Position numbers and translations under genes: made by a program
Notes under the pieces: model-generated
The model's input: the letters and a program-made list of their open reading frames with translations, nothing else
The model's database searches: none
Told to the model about the DNA's origin: nothing
Assembly (NCBI RefSeq): GCF_900162725.1
Contig: NZ_LT799418.1
Location: forward strand, 3,755,856-3,819,855
DNA length: 64,000 nt
Direction of reading: 5' to 3'
DNA from: Parabacteroides sp. Marseille-P3160
GTDB taxonomy: Bacteria > Bacteroidota > Bacteroidia > Bacteroidales > Tannerellaceae
Part shown: positions 36,125 to 45,401 of the stretch, piece after piece
Layout: each line of letters begins with the position of its first letter
Position numbering within the stretch: position 1 is the first letter of the stretch

Positions 36125-39100
36125 TCAACTTCCGCCCTCTTTACGGTCACGGAACTCGCGGGGGGTGACGCCGAATTGCTTTTTGAAAATGCGGCTGAAG
36201 TAGGCTGGATTCGTGAAACCCAATTGATAGGCTATCTGGGCTATCGGGTTCTGTACCTTCTCTTCATCCAGCAAAAGCATGGCTTTATTCATCTTCAGGC
36301 GGAGCACATAATCATTGGGAGTCAGCCCTGTAATCCGTTTGACCTGGTTGAACAGGTGGGTGCGCCCGATTTTTAACTCGCAGCTCCATAAGTTCACGTC
36401 AAAGTTAGGATCCGAAAGATGTTGCAGGATGACGCGATCGGCAGCTTCCAGGAAAAGCCGGTCTTTCGGGTTGGTTCCTCTGATGAGCGGTTCGTTTTCG
36501 ATGCTTTTCTCCAGGTTAAGCAGGCGTTTGCTATTCCGCACCAATTTATTACATTGCAGGAAAAGAAGTTCCATATCAAACGGCTTCTCGATATATTCAT
36601 CGGCACCGCGCCGGATGCTATCCACTTTCTGCTCGAAAGAAGGTTGGGCAGCCAATAAGACTACCGGAATATGGAGCGTCTTCACATTCGTCTTCAACAT
36701 TTCACACATTTCGAGTCCGGACAAACGGGGAATATTGATTTCGCTCAGGATGATGTCGGGTTGCTCTGAGATGGCATATTGATAGGCCTGCTCTCCGTCT
36801 TTAATGATGTTCACCTCATAGATCAAAGAAAGGGAATCTTTCAAGAGGAGTAAAATCTCATCATCATTATCCACCAGGAGCATTTTGAAAAGCTTGTTAC
36901 CTTTGGATTCGCCCCCCCACTCTTCGGTAAGCTCTTCGGCATCCCGGTCGACGACCAATCGTTCCATCAACTCGAGCGGTGCAACCGGTTCCGGAAATTC
37001 TTCCAGTTCATCCTGGTCGAAATGGGAATTGCCTAAACGAAGTGAAATCACGAACACAAGTTTGTCCTCCTCCTTTTCAGCCCGGATAGATCCTTTATGC
37101 AGTTGTATGATTCCCCGGCTGAAAGCCAGGCCGATTCCCCGGTCGGAAAACAGAGTAATACCTTCTTTTTTGCTTTCTTCCGGATGATTGAAGTCCTCTA
37201 TGAACTGTTCCACGCCGGACAGATCATAGTCCGACAATTGGTAGCCGATCCGTATCTCCATCTTGTTATTTTTACGCTGTACGCTCATTACGACCTCTCC
37301 CTTGGGCGGTGTCGCTTTAAATGCCGTCGACAACAAATTATAAAAGACCTTTTGCATCTGGGCCGGATCAAACCAGATATAAAGTCCGTCATTCGCCCCG
37401 AGAAACCGGCAATTCACCTTCTTTTCGGCTGTATATTCGGAGAAACTGCCCAAAATCTCCTGGACAAACTGGGAGATATTGGCCGTCCTTACCTTTAGGC
37501 GCAAGCTGCCGGATTCCATTTTGCGAAAATCCAGTAATTCCGTCATCAATTCCTGTAGCCTCACCACCTGTCTCCGGATGCGCTCGATGCGCCCCTTCCC
37601 GATCTGGGAAGTGTCATGCATCAGCCGGTCCAAAGAAGCGACGATCAGGGTCAACGGCGTGCGGAACTCATTGGATATATTGGTAAAGAATTCTATTTTA
37701 TGTTTGTTGACTGTCTCGATCCGTTCCAATTCTTTTTTTTCCAGGGCCAATGATATCTTCAACCTCGACCGGCTGCGATAGAAACGGACAATCCAGTAGA
37801 TAAGGGCAAAAATCAAAAAGGAATAAAGGGCAATCGCCGGGAGAGAGAGCCAATATGGGGACTTCACGACAATCTCCAATTGAATCCGGCGTGCCGGATC
37901 GGCTTCTTCCCTGACAATGAGGTGATAAATTCCCGGGCGAAGGGAATTGTATACGATTGTATTATGCTCGGCCGGTGTCCATAACTTGTCTAATCCCTCC
38001 AACTTATATTCATAAGTCGTAAAAGAGGAAGACAAGTAGTTGGTAGAAGCAAAAGTCAGGCTAATCGAGTTCTTGGAATAGGGCAACACGATTTTTTTAG
38101 TCGCGAGGATGCTTTTCGGCAGAAGAGGGGTAGAAGCCTTGACAGGTTTGTTGTTGACGGAAAGGGAAGAGAAAAACATCGGATAGTCCATATTACTATT
38201 GATCATATCCCGCTCGGAAAAAGAGAACAAACCATAAAGTCCGCCGACATAAATCCGGTCTTCATGCGGAGAGGCGTAGAGACCGCAATCTCCGCTGAAT
38301 CCGGTCAGCGGTAACGCTTTCCCAAACGGCAGATGGCGGGGAGAAAGTAACTTTCCGTCGGGAGAAACATTCAGTATCGTCAATCCCCGGTTGCTCGTCA
38401 CCACAAGACTGCCATACAGGGTAAAAGTCATGCAATAACAGATATCGCTCAGCAACAGTCCATTCTCCCGGTTAATCAGGGAAAAAGAATTTTTATCGGC
38501 ATGATAACGCAAAAGACCGGAACGTAAAGTCATAAAGTACAAACCTTTTTCGGCACTTCCTCCTATCTGAAGGATTGCGCTGGGGATGATGCTGTTTTCG
38601 CTCAGTCCGTCGCCGTAAAAGGCGGAAACCTGGTTTGTCCGCAGATTAATCGTAAATAATCCTTTCAAATGGGAAGAAACCCACATCACATCCCTTTCAT
38701 CCACAAAAACCGTACGGACGATGCCCGAAGTCATCTCTCTCAATTCCTCCGACTCGAAGAAGAAAGATATTCCCTGGGTTTTCCGGTTCATTTTAAACAA
38801 GCCATTCTGAGTCAACAGGATCAAATCGCCCTTATAGGGAATGATTTCTTCGATTATCCGCTGGTAAGTATCTGTCATTACCCTATCGATCACAGGATAA
38901 ATGCGTTTGGTACTCCCGTCCCGGCAGTAAAGTCCTTTCATATAGACACTCATGTACAGGCGGTCATATTCTTTGTCATACCACAAGGCGCGGATCTTAT
39001 CGTGCGGCAAACCGCCGGGAGCCGAAACGATATGGCCAACCTGCTTGTTACCTTTCCGGAGGATGTTTATTCCACTTCCTTCGGTTGCAATATATAAGGT

Positions 39101-40130
39101 ATTCGCCCGGTCTTCCACGATTTGTCCGAGCACTACGCCATGCATGGAATTTACATCGTTTTCCTGCGTCGGATAATAGTCGTAATTGTCTATCGCCGGA
39201 TTGAAATAACGGACATCGCCGTAATAAGATCCGATCCACAAAGATCCCTGCCGGTCGGAGTGCAAGTCAAAGATGCTGGATCCCTTCAATAAATATTCAT
39301 CCAGGACGGCTTCCCGGGAACCTTCCTCCAAGCTTAGGCGATAAAGCCCCGAAAGCGTTCCAACCCAGAAAGACCCTTTTGCATCTTCTTCCATACAATA
39401 AATCTCATCACGGATAACGCCGTCTTTACAAACCGGAGTGAAGAGAGTGAACCTCCCCATCTCCTGCGGTTTAGCTACATAAATTTGTTTGGAACGGCAG
39501 GCAGCCCACAATCTCCCATGGGAATCATGCAGTAAATAGGATATAAATTCACCGTGCAAACCGGTGGAGATTGTTTTCTTTTTCACCGGATCGACCAGAT
39601 AGATGCCGGCTGTCGTACCAATGCCGAAACGTTTATTTCCAAGGGAAACCATGGAAGTCGGATCTATGGCATCCGGAGTAAAAGAATAGATGGTTTCCCC
39701 CGCTTTCTTCGCCGGATTATACCTAATATAATACATTCTTATTGGCATAATACAATTCACCGCCTTCGCTACAAATGACATCGGTCTGAATACCGGTCAA
39801 CACAAATTGCTCGGTAATCAGGTTAAAGTAAAGCAACTTGTCCTCCGCTAAAAAATAGAGCAGGGAATCCGTTCCGCAAAAGGCATGAATATCGGCATCG
39901 ATCACCTCCCTGAAATATTCGGACAACTTGTATACCTTCACATTCACTCCATCATAACAGTTAAGGGCGTCATTGCCCAACCAGATTCTTCCCCATCCGT
40001 CCTGCCAGATAGAGATAGCGGAAGATTGCGAAAGTCCCTGTAAACTTCCCAAGGTTTGAAAATGGTAATCTTTAGCAGCCAAAAAACAAACCGCAAGGTT
40101 AAAAAAAACAAATAAAAAGCTTTTTTTCAT
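36125..40130 (-). pseudogene. Hybrid two-component system (HTCS) with one frameshift and lost phosphorylation residues
   Basis: One gene read in two frames: residues 1-135 from 40130 to the TAG at 39725-39723, and the rest in the +1-shifted frame down to 36125. Dropping one T near 39724-39727 joins NKNVLY to RYNPAKK and gives about 1334 residues, the usual HTCS length. Domains: signal peptide, propeller repeats (LQGLSQSSAISIWQDGWGR), Y_Y_Y domain, transmembrane segment (AIALYSFLIFALIYWIVRFY), HisKA, HATPase, receiver and an intact AraC helix-turn-helix (IAQIAYQLGFTNPAYFSRIF). The phosphoacceptor His is Asn (NISNEFRTPLT, codon 37670-37672), the N-box Asn is Thr (LLSTAFK, 37325-37327), the receiver Asp is Glu (DIILSEINIP, 36740-36742) and the receiver Thr is Ala (VVLLAAQPS). 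It likely regulated the divergent susCD pair. A sequencing error could explain the frameshift but not the substitutions. Confidence 0.85.
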
Positions 40131-40196
40131 ACTCGAAAAATAAAAACAAATAACGATTCGGATTGCGAAAACGACCCCAATACTATTCTTTTCGTA

Positions 40197-40204
40197 CAAA
40201 AATA
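40197..40204 (-). promoter_or_regulatory. Probable -7 box of the HTCS gene
   Basis: On the minus strand TATTTTTG fits TAnnTTTG, 66 nt before the HTCS start. No clean TTTG lies at the -33 distance. It falls in the 242-nt divergent gap shared with susC of PUL-2, which is otherwise AT-rich. Confidence 0.4.
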
Positions 40205-40337
40205 TGAATATTTCATACGCACAATAAAATTGTACTGTTAAATACTAAATAAAACTAGGCATAAAACGTACAAATCTATAGTTTTACCTTAAATCATATA
40301 TATACGCCATATTTATTTTTTTTTGTTTTTATTGATT

Positions 40338-40362
40338 TATCGTAAAAATATTATCGTAAAAA
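40338..40362 (+). repeat. Tandem TATCGTAAAAA direct repeat before PUL-2 susC
   Basis: TATCGTAAAAA occurs at 40338-40348 and again at 40352-40362, a 14-nt period, ending 10 nt before the susC start. It overlaps the untranslated leader and ribosome-binding zone. It could be a regulator site or a translation-enhancing leader; nothing similar precedes the other two susC genes. Confidence 0.5.
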
Positions 40363-40372
40363 GAGAATCATT

Positions 40373-43300
40373 ATGTTAAAAATCAAACGACCAGTCAGCT
40401 TATTTTTATTAGTTGCTTCATTGAGTTTGCCGATGGTAAGCTACGCTGAAAGCCAAACAAATCCTGGAAATACAGCGATTTCCCAACAAAAGAAGAAGGT
40501 TACCGGAACGATCCGTGATGTTTCCGGTCCGGTAGCAGGCGCTTCCATCGTCATTCCGGGAACGAGCAGCGGGGCCATTAGCGACTTGGATGGAAAGTTC
40601 AGCTTAGAAGTAAAGGAAGGTGAATCGATTCAGGTTTCATTCCTTGGGTACCAAACTCAATTAATTAAATTTACGGGACAAACGTCATTGGATATTATAT
40701 TGATTGAAGATTCTCATGCCTTGAATGAAGTTGTTGTAACCGCTTTAGGAATCCAGAAAGACGCTAAAAAATTAGGCTACGCCGTAAGTACGATCTCAAG
40801 TGAAGATCTGATCAAAACAGGGACACCCAACTTTGCCACCTCTTTATATGGTAAAGCATCCGGAGTACGTATCCAGGCGGCTCCGGGCGGAAGCACTTCC
40901 GCGGTTTCCATTAACATTCGCGGATTAAGCTCTATTACAGGAACAAACCAGCCGTTGATTATTGTGGACGGGGTACCTATTCGTAATGGAGAGGCCAATA
41001 ACGACGGTTACTGGACCGATCAGCGCGTAAACAGCAATGGTTTGGTAGATATCAATCCGGAAGATATTGAAAGCCTTTCTATCCTTAAAGGAGCATCCGC
41101 CTCGGCATTATACGGCTCGGAGGCAGCCAACGGTGTCGTGATGATCACGACGAAAAGCGGTAAAGGAACTTCCGGTATAGGAGTCGATTTCAGTGCTAAT
41201 GTCAGCTTTGACAACGTGGCCTATATGCCCGAGATTCAAACTGTATTTGGGCCTGGTTATCCGGCAAGGTATATGAGTAATTCTTATGAAATTTCCAGCG
41301 GAGGATTTATTCAAAGAGAAGTAAACGGGCAACAGGTAAAATCCATACGCAGAACGTCCGTACAATTCGGACCTAAATACGATGGAAGTGACGTATATTA
41401 TTGGGATGGCGAATATCGCCCGTATAATGCCATCACCCGTAACCAGTGGAAAGACATTTTCCGCACGGGTATTAATCAAACTTATAATGTAGCTATTACA
41501 CAAGGAAGTGAAAAAAGCAATACACGTTTTTCTTATACTTATGCAGATAACCGTCCGACACAGTATAACAGCTCCTATAATAAGCATAATTTCAATCTTG
41601 TCGGAAGTAATTCTTTAAATGAAAAAATAAAAATTGATTATACCGTCAACTATATTCGTCAGGATATTGAAAACCGCCCCTATCGGATCTCCCGTTTGAC
41701 CAACAATTATGGAGGTATGTTCGGCTCTTTTGAAGATGTCGCTTTGATCCGTGAAAAAACGGTAACCAGCTTGGGCTATAAAAACACCTACGGAACGAAT
41801 AGAACATTGACACCTGACGAATCGTTTGCTTGGCAACCCTATGGATGGGCTTTGCTGGATGAATATTTCTGGAATATTTTAGGGCGTAAACAGGCGGAAG
41901 AAAATAACCGTTTAATCGCCAGTGTTACTCCGACCTGGAAAATTATTGACGGTTTGACATTGCGCGGACGTGCAGCGACCGATTTTACTTCCGAAAAAAT
42001 TGAGAAAATGGAGAATACGGAAAGTCCCATTGCTTTCGGAACATATACCGGATATTACGGACTGAACAATAAGCGCTATGAAATCTATTATAGCGATGTT
42101 CTATTGATGTATGATAAACAATTGACTGATAAAATCGGATTAACGGCTAATGTCGGCTGGCAAGGACGTATGGAAAAAGCATTTAACAGCGAAGTAGGTA
42201 CGAACGGAGGTTTGTCTGTAGAAAACTGGTTCCATATCAATGCCAGCAAAAATGCAAAAAATGCCAATATGTTAAAGCAGGAATTCATGAAAACAGCTCT
42301 TTTAGGAACATTGAGTTTATCTTACGATAATTATTTATACTTGGAAGGAACCCTTCGCCAAGAAAAGATATCCACTCTTTCCAAAGGAAATAACTCCTAT
42401 ACCTATCCGTCTGTAAACGGAAGTTTCATCTTTACGGAAGCATTGAAGGACAGCAAACCCGATTGGTATGATTATGGGAAAGTACGCGTTTCTTACGGTA
42501 TTGTAGGTAATGCTCCGGAAATATACAAAGCTGTTCAAGCCTACAATCAAAGTACATTCGAAGGTTATATCTATAATAATGTAGATGGAAAATTAGGAAA
42601 TGAAACAATTCGTCCGGAAGAAAAACATGAACTTGAATTCGGTTTGGAAAGTAAATTTTTCAATAACCGTTTAGGATTTGAAATTTCTTATTATACAAAC
42701 AAAGTAAAAGATCAAATTCTTGAAACAACAATGCCTCAATCCGCCGGAGGAACATCGATCTTGTTAAACGTAGGAGAATTACAAAACAACGGGCTGGATA
42801 TTTCGGTTTATGGAACTCCTGTTGAGACGAAAGATTTCCGTTGGGATCTTCGAGGGAACCTTTCATTCAACAAAAACAAGGTGAACAAACTACAAAATGG
42901 ATTAACCGAGTTGGTCCACACGACTTGGGACGGGGCAGTTGAATTAAAATCCATCGTAGGAGAATCGATGGGTGATCTCTATGCCTATGTCCCCAAAGAA
43001 GATGCGAACGGCAATAAAATAGTTGATGAAGAAGGCTTGTATATAGTGGATTATACCGAACGCAAAAAAGTAGGAAATGCCATGCCGAAAGCTATAGGTG
43101 GTATCGGAACTTCTTTCAATTATAAGAATTTCTTTGTGGATGCAACCGTCGATTTCCGTATCGGAGGGGCTGTATTAAACCAACCATACCAATATATGAT
43201 GAATATCGGTAACATTGTAGAATCTTTAGATTATCGTGACGCCGCACATGGAGGTCTGACTTATTATTTTGAAGGAAATGACGTAGCCGGAGGCAAAACC

Positions 43301-43729
43301 ATTGCAACCAGGGCATCCGCCGGTCCTAACGGAGAAAAAGTATATGATAACGGAGTGATCCTTCCGGGAGTAAAAGAAAATGGTTCCGCGAACGATATCA
43401 TTGTTCCTTCCGACTTCTATTATGCAGAACAATACGGCTGGGGATCATCAGGCTACGTAACATACGAGAAGTCTATCATAGATAACAGCTATGTGAAATT
43501 CCGCGAGCTATCTTTAGGATATAGCCTCCCGAAGGTTATCGCCTCCAAATTAGCTTGTAAAAACCTGACGTTATCCGTTTATGGTCGTAACCTGTTTTAC
43601 ATTTACAAGAAAATGCCTTCTATGGATGCAGAGGCTACGGATGGTACTTCCTGGCAATCACAAACAGTGATCGGAGGTTCCACGGCAACAACCCGGACAT
43701 TCGGCCTATCCTTACGTGCAAGTTTCTAA
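40373..43729 (+). CDS. SusC/RagA-type TonB-dependent transporter without STN domain (PUL-2)
   Basis: A 1118-residue outer-membrane glycan importer. Order: signal peptide (PVSLFLLVASLSLPMVSYAE), carboxypeptidase-D-like domain at about 40-115 (VTGTIRDVSGPVAGASIVIP), TonB-box-like ALNEVVVTALGIQK, plug with IRGLSSITGTNQPLIIVDGV and IESLSILKGASASALYGSEA, and a beta barrel ending in RTFGLSLRASF. It has no STN domain, which fits control by the adjacent divergent HTCS instead of an ECF/FecR pair. No glycosidase gene lies beside it, so the substrate cannot be guessed. Confidence 0.94.
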   Translation: MLKIKRPVSLFLLVASLSLPMVSYAESQTNPGNTAISQQKKKVTGTIRDVSGPVAGASIVIPGTSSGAISDLDGKFSLEVKEGESIQVSFLGYQTQLIKFTGQTSLDIILIEDSHALNEVVVTALGIQKDAKKLGYAVSTISSEDLIKTGTPNFATSLYGKASGVRIQAAPGGSTSAVSINIRGLSSITGTNQPLIIVDGVPIRNGEANNDGYWTDQRVNSNGLVDINPEDIESLSILKGASASALYGSEAANGVVMITTKSGKGTSGIGVDFSANVSFDNVAYMPEIQTVFGPGYPARYMSNSYEISSGGFIQREVNGQQVKSIRRTSVQFGPKYDGSDVYYWDGEYRPYNAITRNQWKDIFRTGINQTYNVAITQGSEKSNTRFSYTYADNRPTQYNSSYNKHNFNLVGSNSLNEKIKIDYTVNYIRQDIENRPYRISRLTNNYGGMFGSFEDVALIREKTVTSLGYKNTYGTNRTLTPDESFAWQPYGWALLDEYFWNILGRKQAEENNRLIASVTPTWKIIDGLTLRGRAATDFTSEKIEKMENTESPIAFGTYTGYYGLNNKRYEIYYSDVLLMYDKQLTDKIGLTANVGWQGRMEKAFNSEVGTNGGLSVENWFHINASKNAKNANMLKQEFMKTALLGTLSLSYDNYLYLEGTLRQEKISTLSKGNNSYTYPSVNGSFIFTEALKDSKPDWYDYGKVRVSYGIVGNAPEIYKAVQAYNQSTFEGYIYNNVDGKLGNETIRPEEKHELEFGLESKFFNNRLGFEISYYTNKVKDQILETTMPQSAGGTSILLNVGELQNNGLDISVYGTPVETKDFRWDLRGNLSFNKNKVNKLQNGLTELVHTTWDGAVELKSIVGESMGDLYAYVPKEDANGNKIVDEEGLYIVDYTERKKVGNAMPKAIGGIGTSFNYKNFFVDATVDFRIGGAVLNQPYQYMMNIGNIVESLDYRDAAHGGLTYYFEGNDVAGGKTIATRASAGPNGEKVYDNGVILPGVKENGSANDIIVPSDFYYAEQYGWGSSGYVTYEKSIIDNSYVKFRELSLGYSLPKVIASKLACKNLTLSVYGRNLFYIYKKMPSMDAEATDGTSWQSQTVIGGSTATTRTFGLSLRASF

Positions 43730-43773
43730 TGGTATAATATAAAAGGAACAGATTAATCAAAAAATTAAAGAAA

Positions 43774-45339
43774 ATGAAACAGATATTATTAATTATACTA
43801 GCATGTGCAGCCATGATCTCTTTCAATGCCTGCAGTGATTCGGATTATACAGACCGTTATCCAGACCCATCCAAGACATCAAACGTTTCTTGTGAAAAAC
43901 TGATGACAGGAATTTTTCAGGCAGGCAATACTTATACATTATCTTCCTACTACCGCTATTTTACTTTCGAGACCCAACAAATCGGAAAATTCGCCCAAAC
44001 CATGGGTTTCACCAATGAAAAAGGAATGTATCTTGGTATGGGTGAATCTTATAATAACGACCGATGGAAGAATTTCTATAATGTCTTAACTCAATACCGG
44101 TTATTGGAATATACGTATAATAATTTACCGGAGGATGAGAAATCGGACTATGAAGTATTCGTACTGCTTTCAACCATTTACCTATACGATCATTTGCAAC
44201 AGATTGTCGATTTATGGGGAAATGTTCCTTTCAGTGAAGCCGGTTACTTGGCGATCACAGGTGATGTTGCGAATTCTTACCCCTCTTATGAAACGGCGGA
44301 AAGCATCTATGAAACGATGTTGGACGAATTGCAGAATATCAATACCAAGTTGGCTTCCATGACCAATCTCTCCACATTGACCAGTACTTACCTGACCACT
44401 CAGGATTACATTAATGGCGGAGACCTTTCTTTATGGAGAAAATATGCGAATTCCTTGCGTTTACGTATGGCTTTACGGGTATCTGAAAACGGATCATTAA
44501 CTTCCAAAGGTAAATCCGTGATTAACGAAATCTTATCCGATCCGTCCACTTATCCCGTAATCGAGAATAATAATGAAAATACCATCATCCAAACGGCCGG
44601 ATATGGAATTGACTTTAAAGTCCTTGACGAAATCCGTGAAGGTTTCGAATCATGGGCCGGACAATGTAACCGCGCCTCAGCCACAATGGTAACCAACCTG
44701 ACAGGAGATCCCCGCCTGGATATCATCTACGATAAGAACGGAAGCGGTCAATACATTGGCATGAATACGACCGAAACGGAAGCGGAACAAACGATCAACT
44801 TCAACAAAGGCGATTACTATTCTGCGGTAGATACGGCAACCTTCAGCCGAAACGAAGAAATGCCGGGCGTAATTATGACTGCGGCCGAAGTAGACTTTAT
44901 CAAAGCGGAAGCCTTCCAAAAAGGATATGCTTCCGGGGATGCCAAAGCGGCATTTGAAGCAGGGGTCAAGCATTCTATCGAATTATATTACGAGATCAAC
45001 GCTACGGCTACTTACCGTACTCCGACTACCGCTCCGTCCAATACGGAAATTGCCGCTTTTGCCGCTTCCAAATGGGACGCCTATCCTTCCAAAGAAATCG
45101 CCATCGGCACCCAGAAATGGCTGCATTTCAGCTTACTACAAATGGTTCAGGCATGGAGTGACATTCGGAGGACAGGCATTCCGGCTCTTTTCTTCCAGGT
45201 TGACAACGCCACAGCCGATTGCCCGAATGTTCCGGACCGTCTGCGTTATCCGACTGATGAAAAGAATAGTAACCCTATCAAATATGCAGAAGTTCAGGCA
45301 AACGATACCTATTACAATAAACTATTCTGGGCAAAATAG
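43774..45339 (+). CDS. SusD-like glycan-binding lipoprotein (SusD_like 2 type, PUL-2)
   Basis: A 521-residue surface lipoprotein (lipobox SFNAC, C20) that pairs with the SusC encoded 44 nt upstream. Blocks such as NDRWKNFYNVLTQYRLLEYT, YEVFVLLSTIYLYDHLQQIV, DLWGNVPFSEA and DLSLWRKYANSLRLRMALRV are typical of the SusD_like 2 branch, with C-terminal YPSKEIAIGTQKWLHFSLLQ. This branch is often found with STN-less SusC proteins. A strong terminator follows, so the PUL-2 transcript probably contains only these two genes. Confidence 0.9.
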   Translation: MKQILLIILACAAMISFNACSDSDYTDRYPDPSKTSNVSCEKLMTGIFQAGNTYTLSSYYRYFTFETQQIGKFAQTMGFTNEKGMYLGMGESYNNDRWKNFYNVLTQYRLLEYTYNNLPEDEKSDYEVFVLLSTIYLYDHLQQIVDLWGNVPFSEAGYLAITGDVANSYPSYETAESIYETMLDELQNINTKLASMTNLSTLTSTYLTTQDYINGGDLSLWRKYANSLRLRMALRVSENGSLTSKGKSVINEILSDPSTYPVIENNNENTIIQTAGYGIDFKVLDEIREGFESWAGQCNRASATMVTNLTGDPRLDIIYDKNGSGQYIGMNTTETEAEQTINFNKGDYYSAVDTATFSRNEEMPGVIMTAAEVDFIKAEAFQKGYASGDAKAAFEAGVKHSIELYYEINATATYRTPTTAPSNTEIAAFAASKWDAYPSKEIAIGTQKWLHFSLLQMVQAWSDIRRTGIPALFFQVDNATADCPNVPDRLRYPTDEKNSNPIKYAEVQANDTYYNKLFWAK

Positions 45340-45363
45340 AGAGTTTAGCGTTATCTGTTAGAG

Positions 45364-45401
45364 AAAAGCCTGATGAAGAATCATCTTCATCAGGCTTTTT
45401 T
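45364..45401. terminator. Bidirectional terminator between susD (PUL-2) and the nitrilase-fusion gene
   Basis: AAAAGCCTGATGAAGA, a four-base loop ATCA, and TCTTCATCAGGCTTTT form a 16 bp stem flanked by T-runs on both strands. It serves the two convergent genes; on the minus strand it begins next to the nitrilase-fusion stop codon. Confidence 0.88.

Noticed and set aside
39723-40130. A separate small secreted protein gene upstream of the HTCS
   Set aside because: Its sequence is the first propeller part of the HTCS, and dropping one base gives a continuous protein of normal length.
40131-40372. Invertible (phase-variable) promoter before susC
   Set aside because: No pair of inverted repeats flanks a promoter-sized segment here, nor before the other susC genes, and no recombinase gene is seen.
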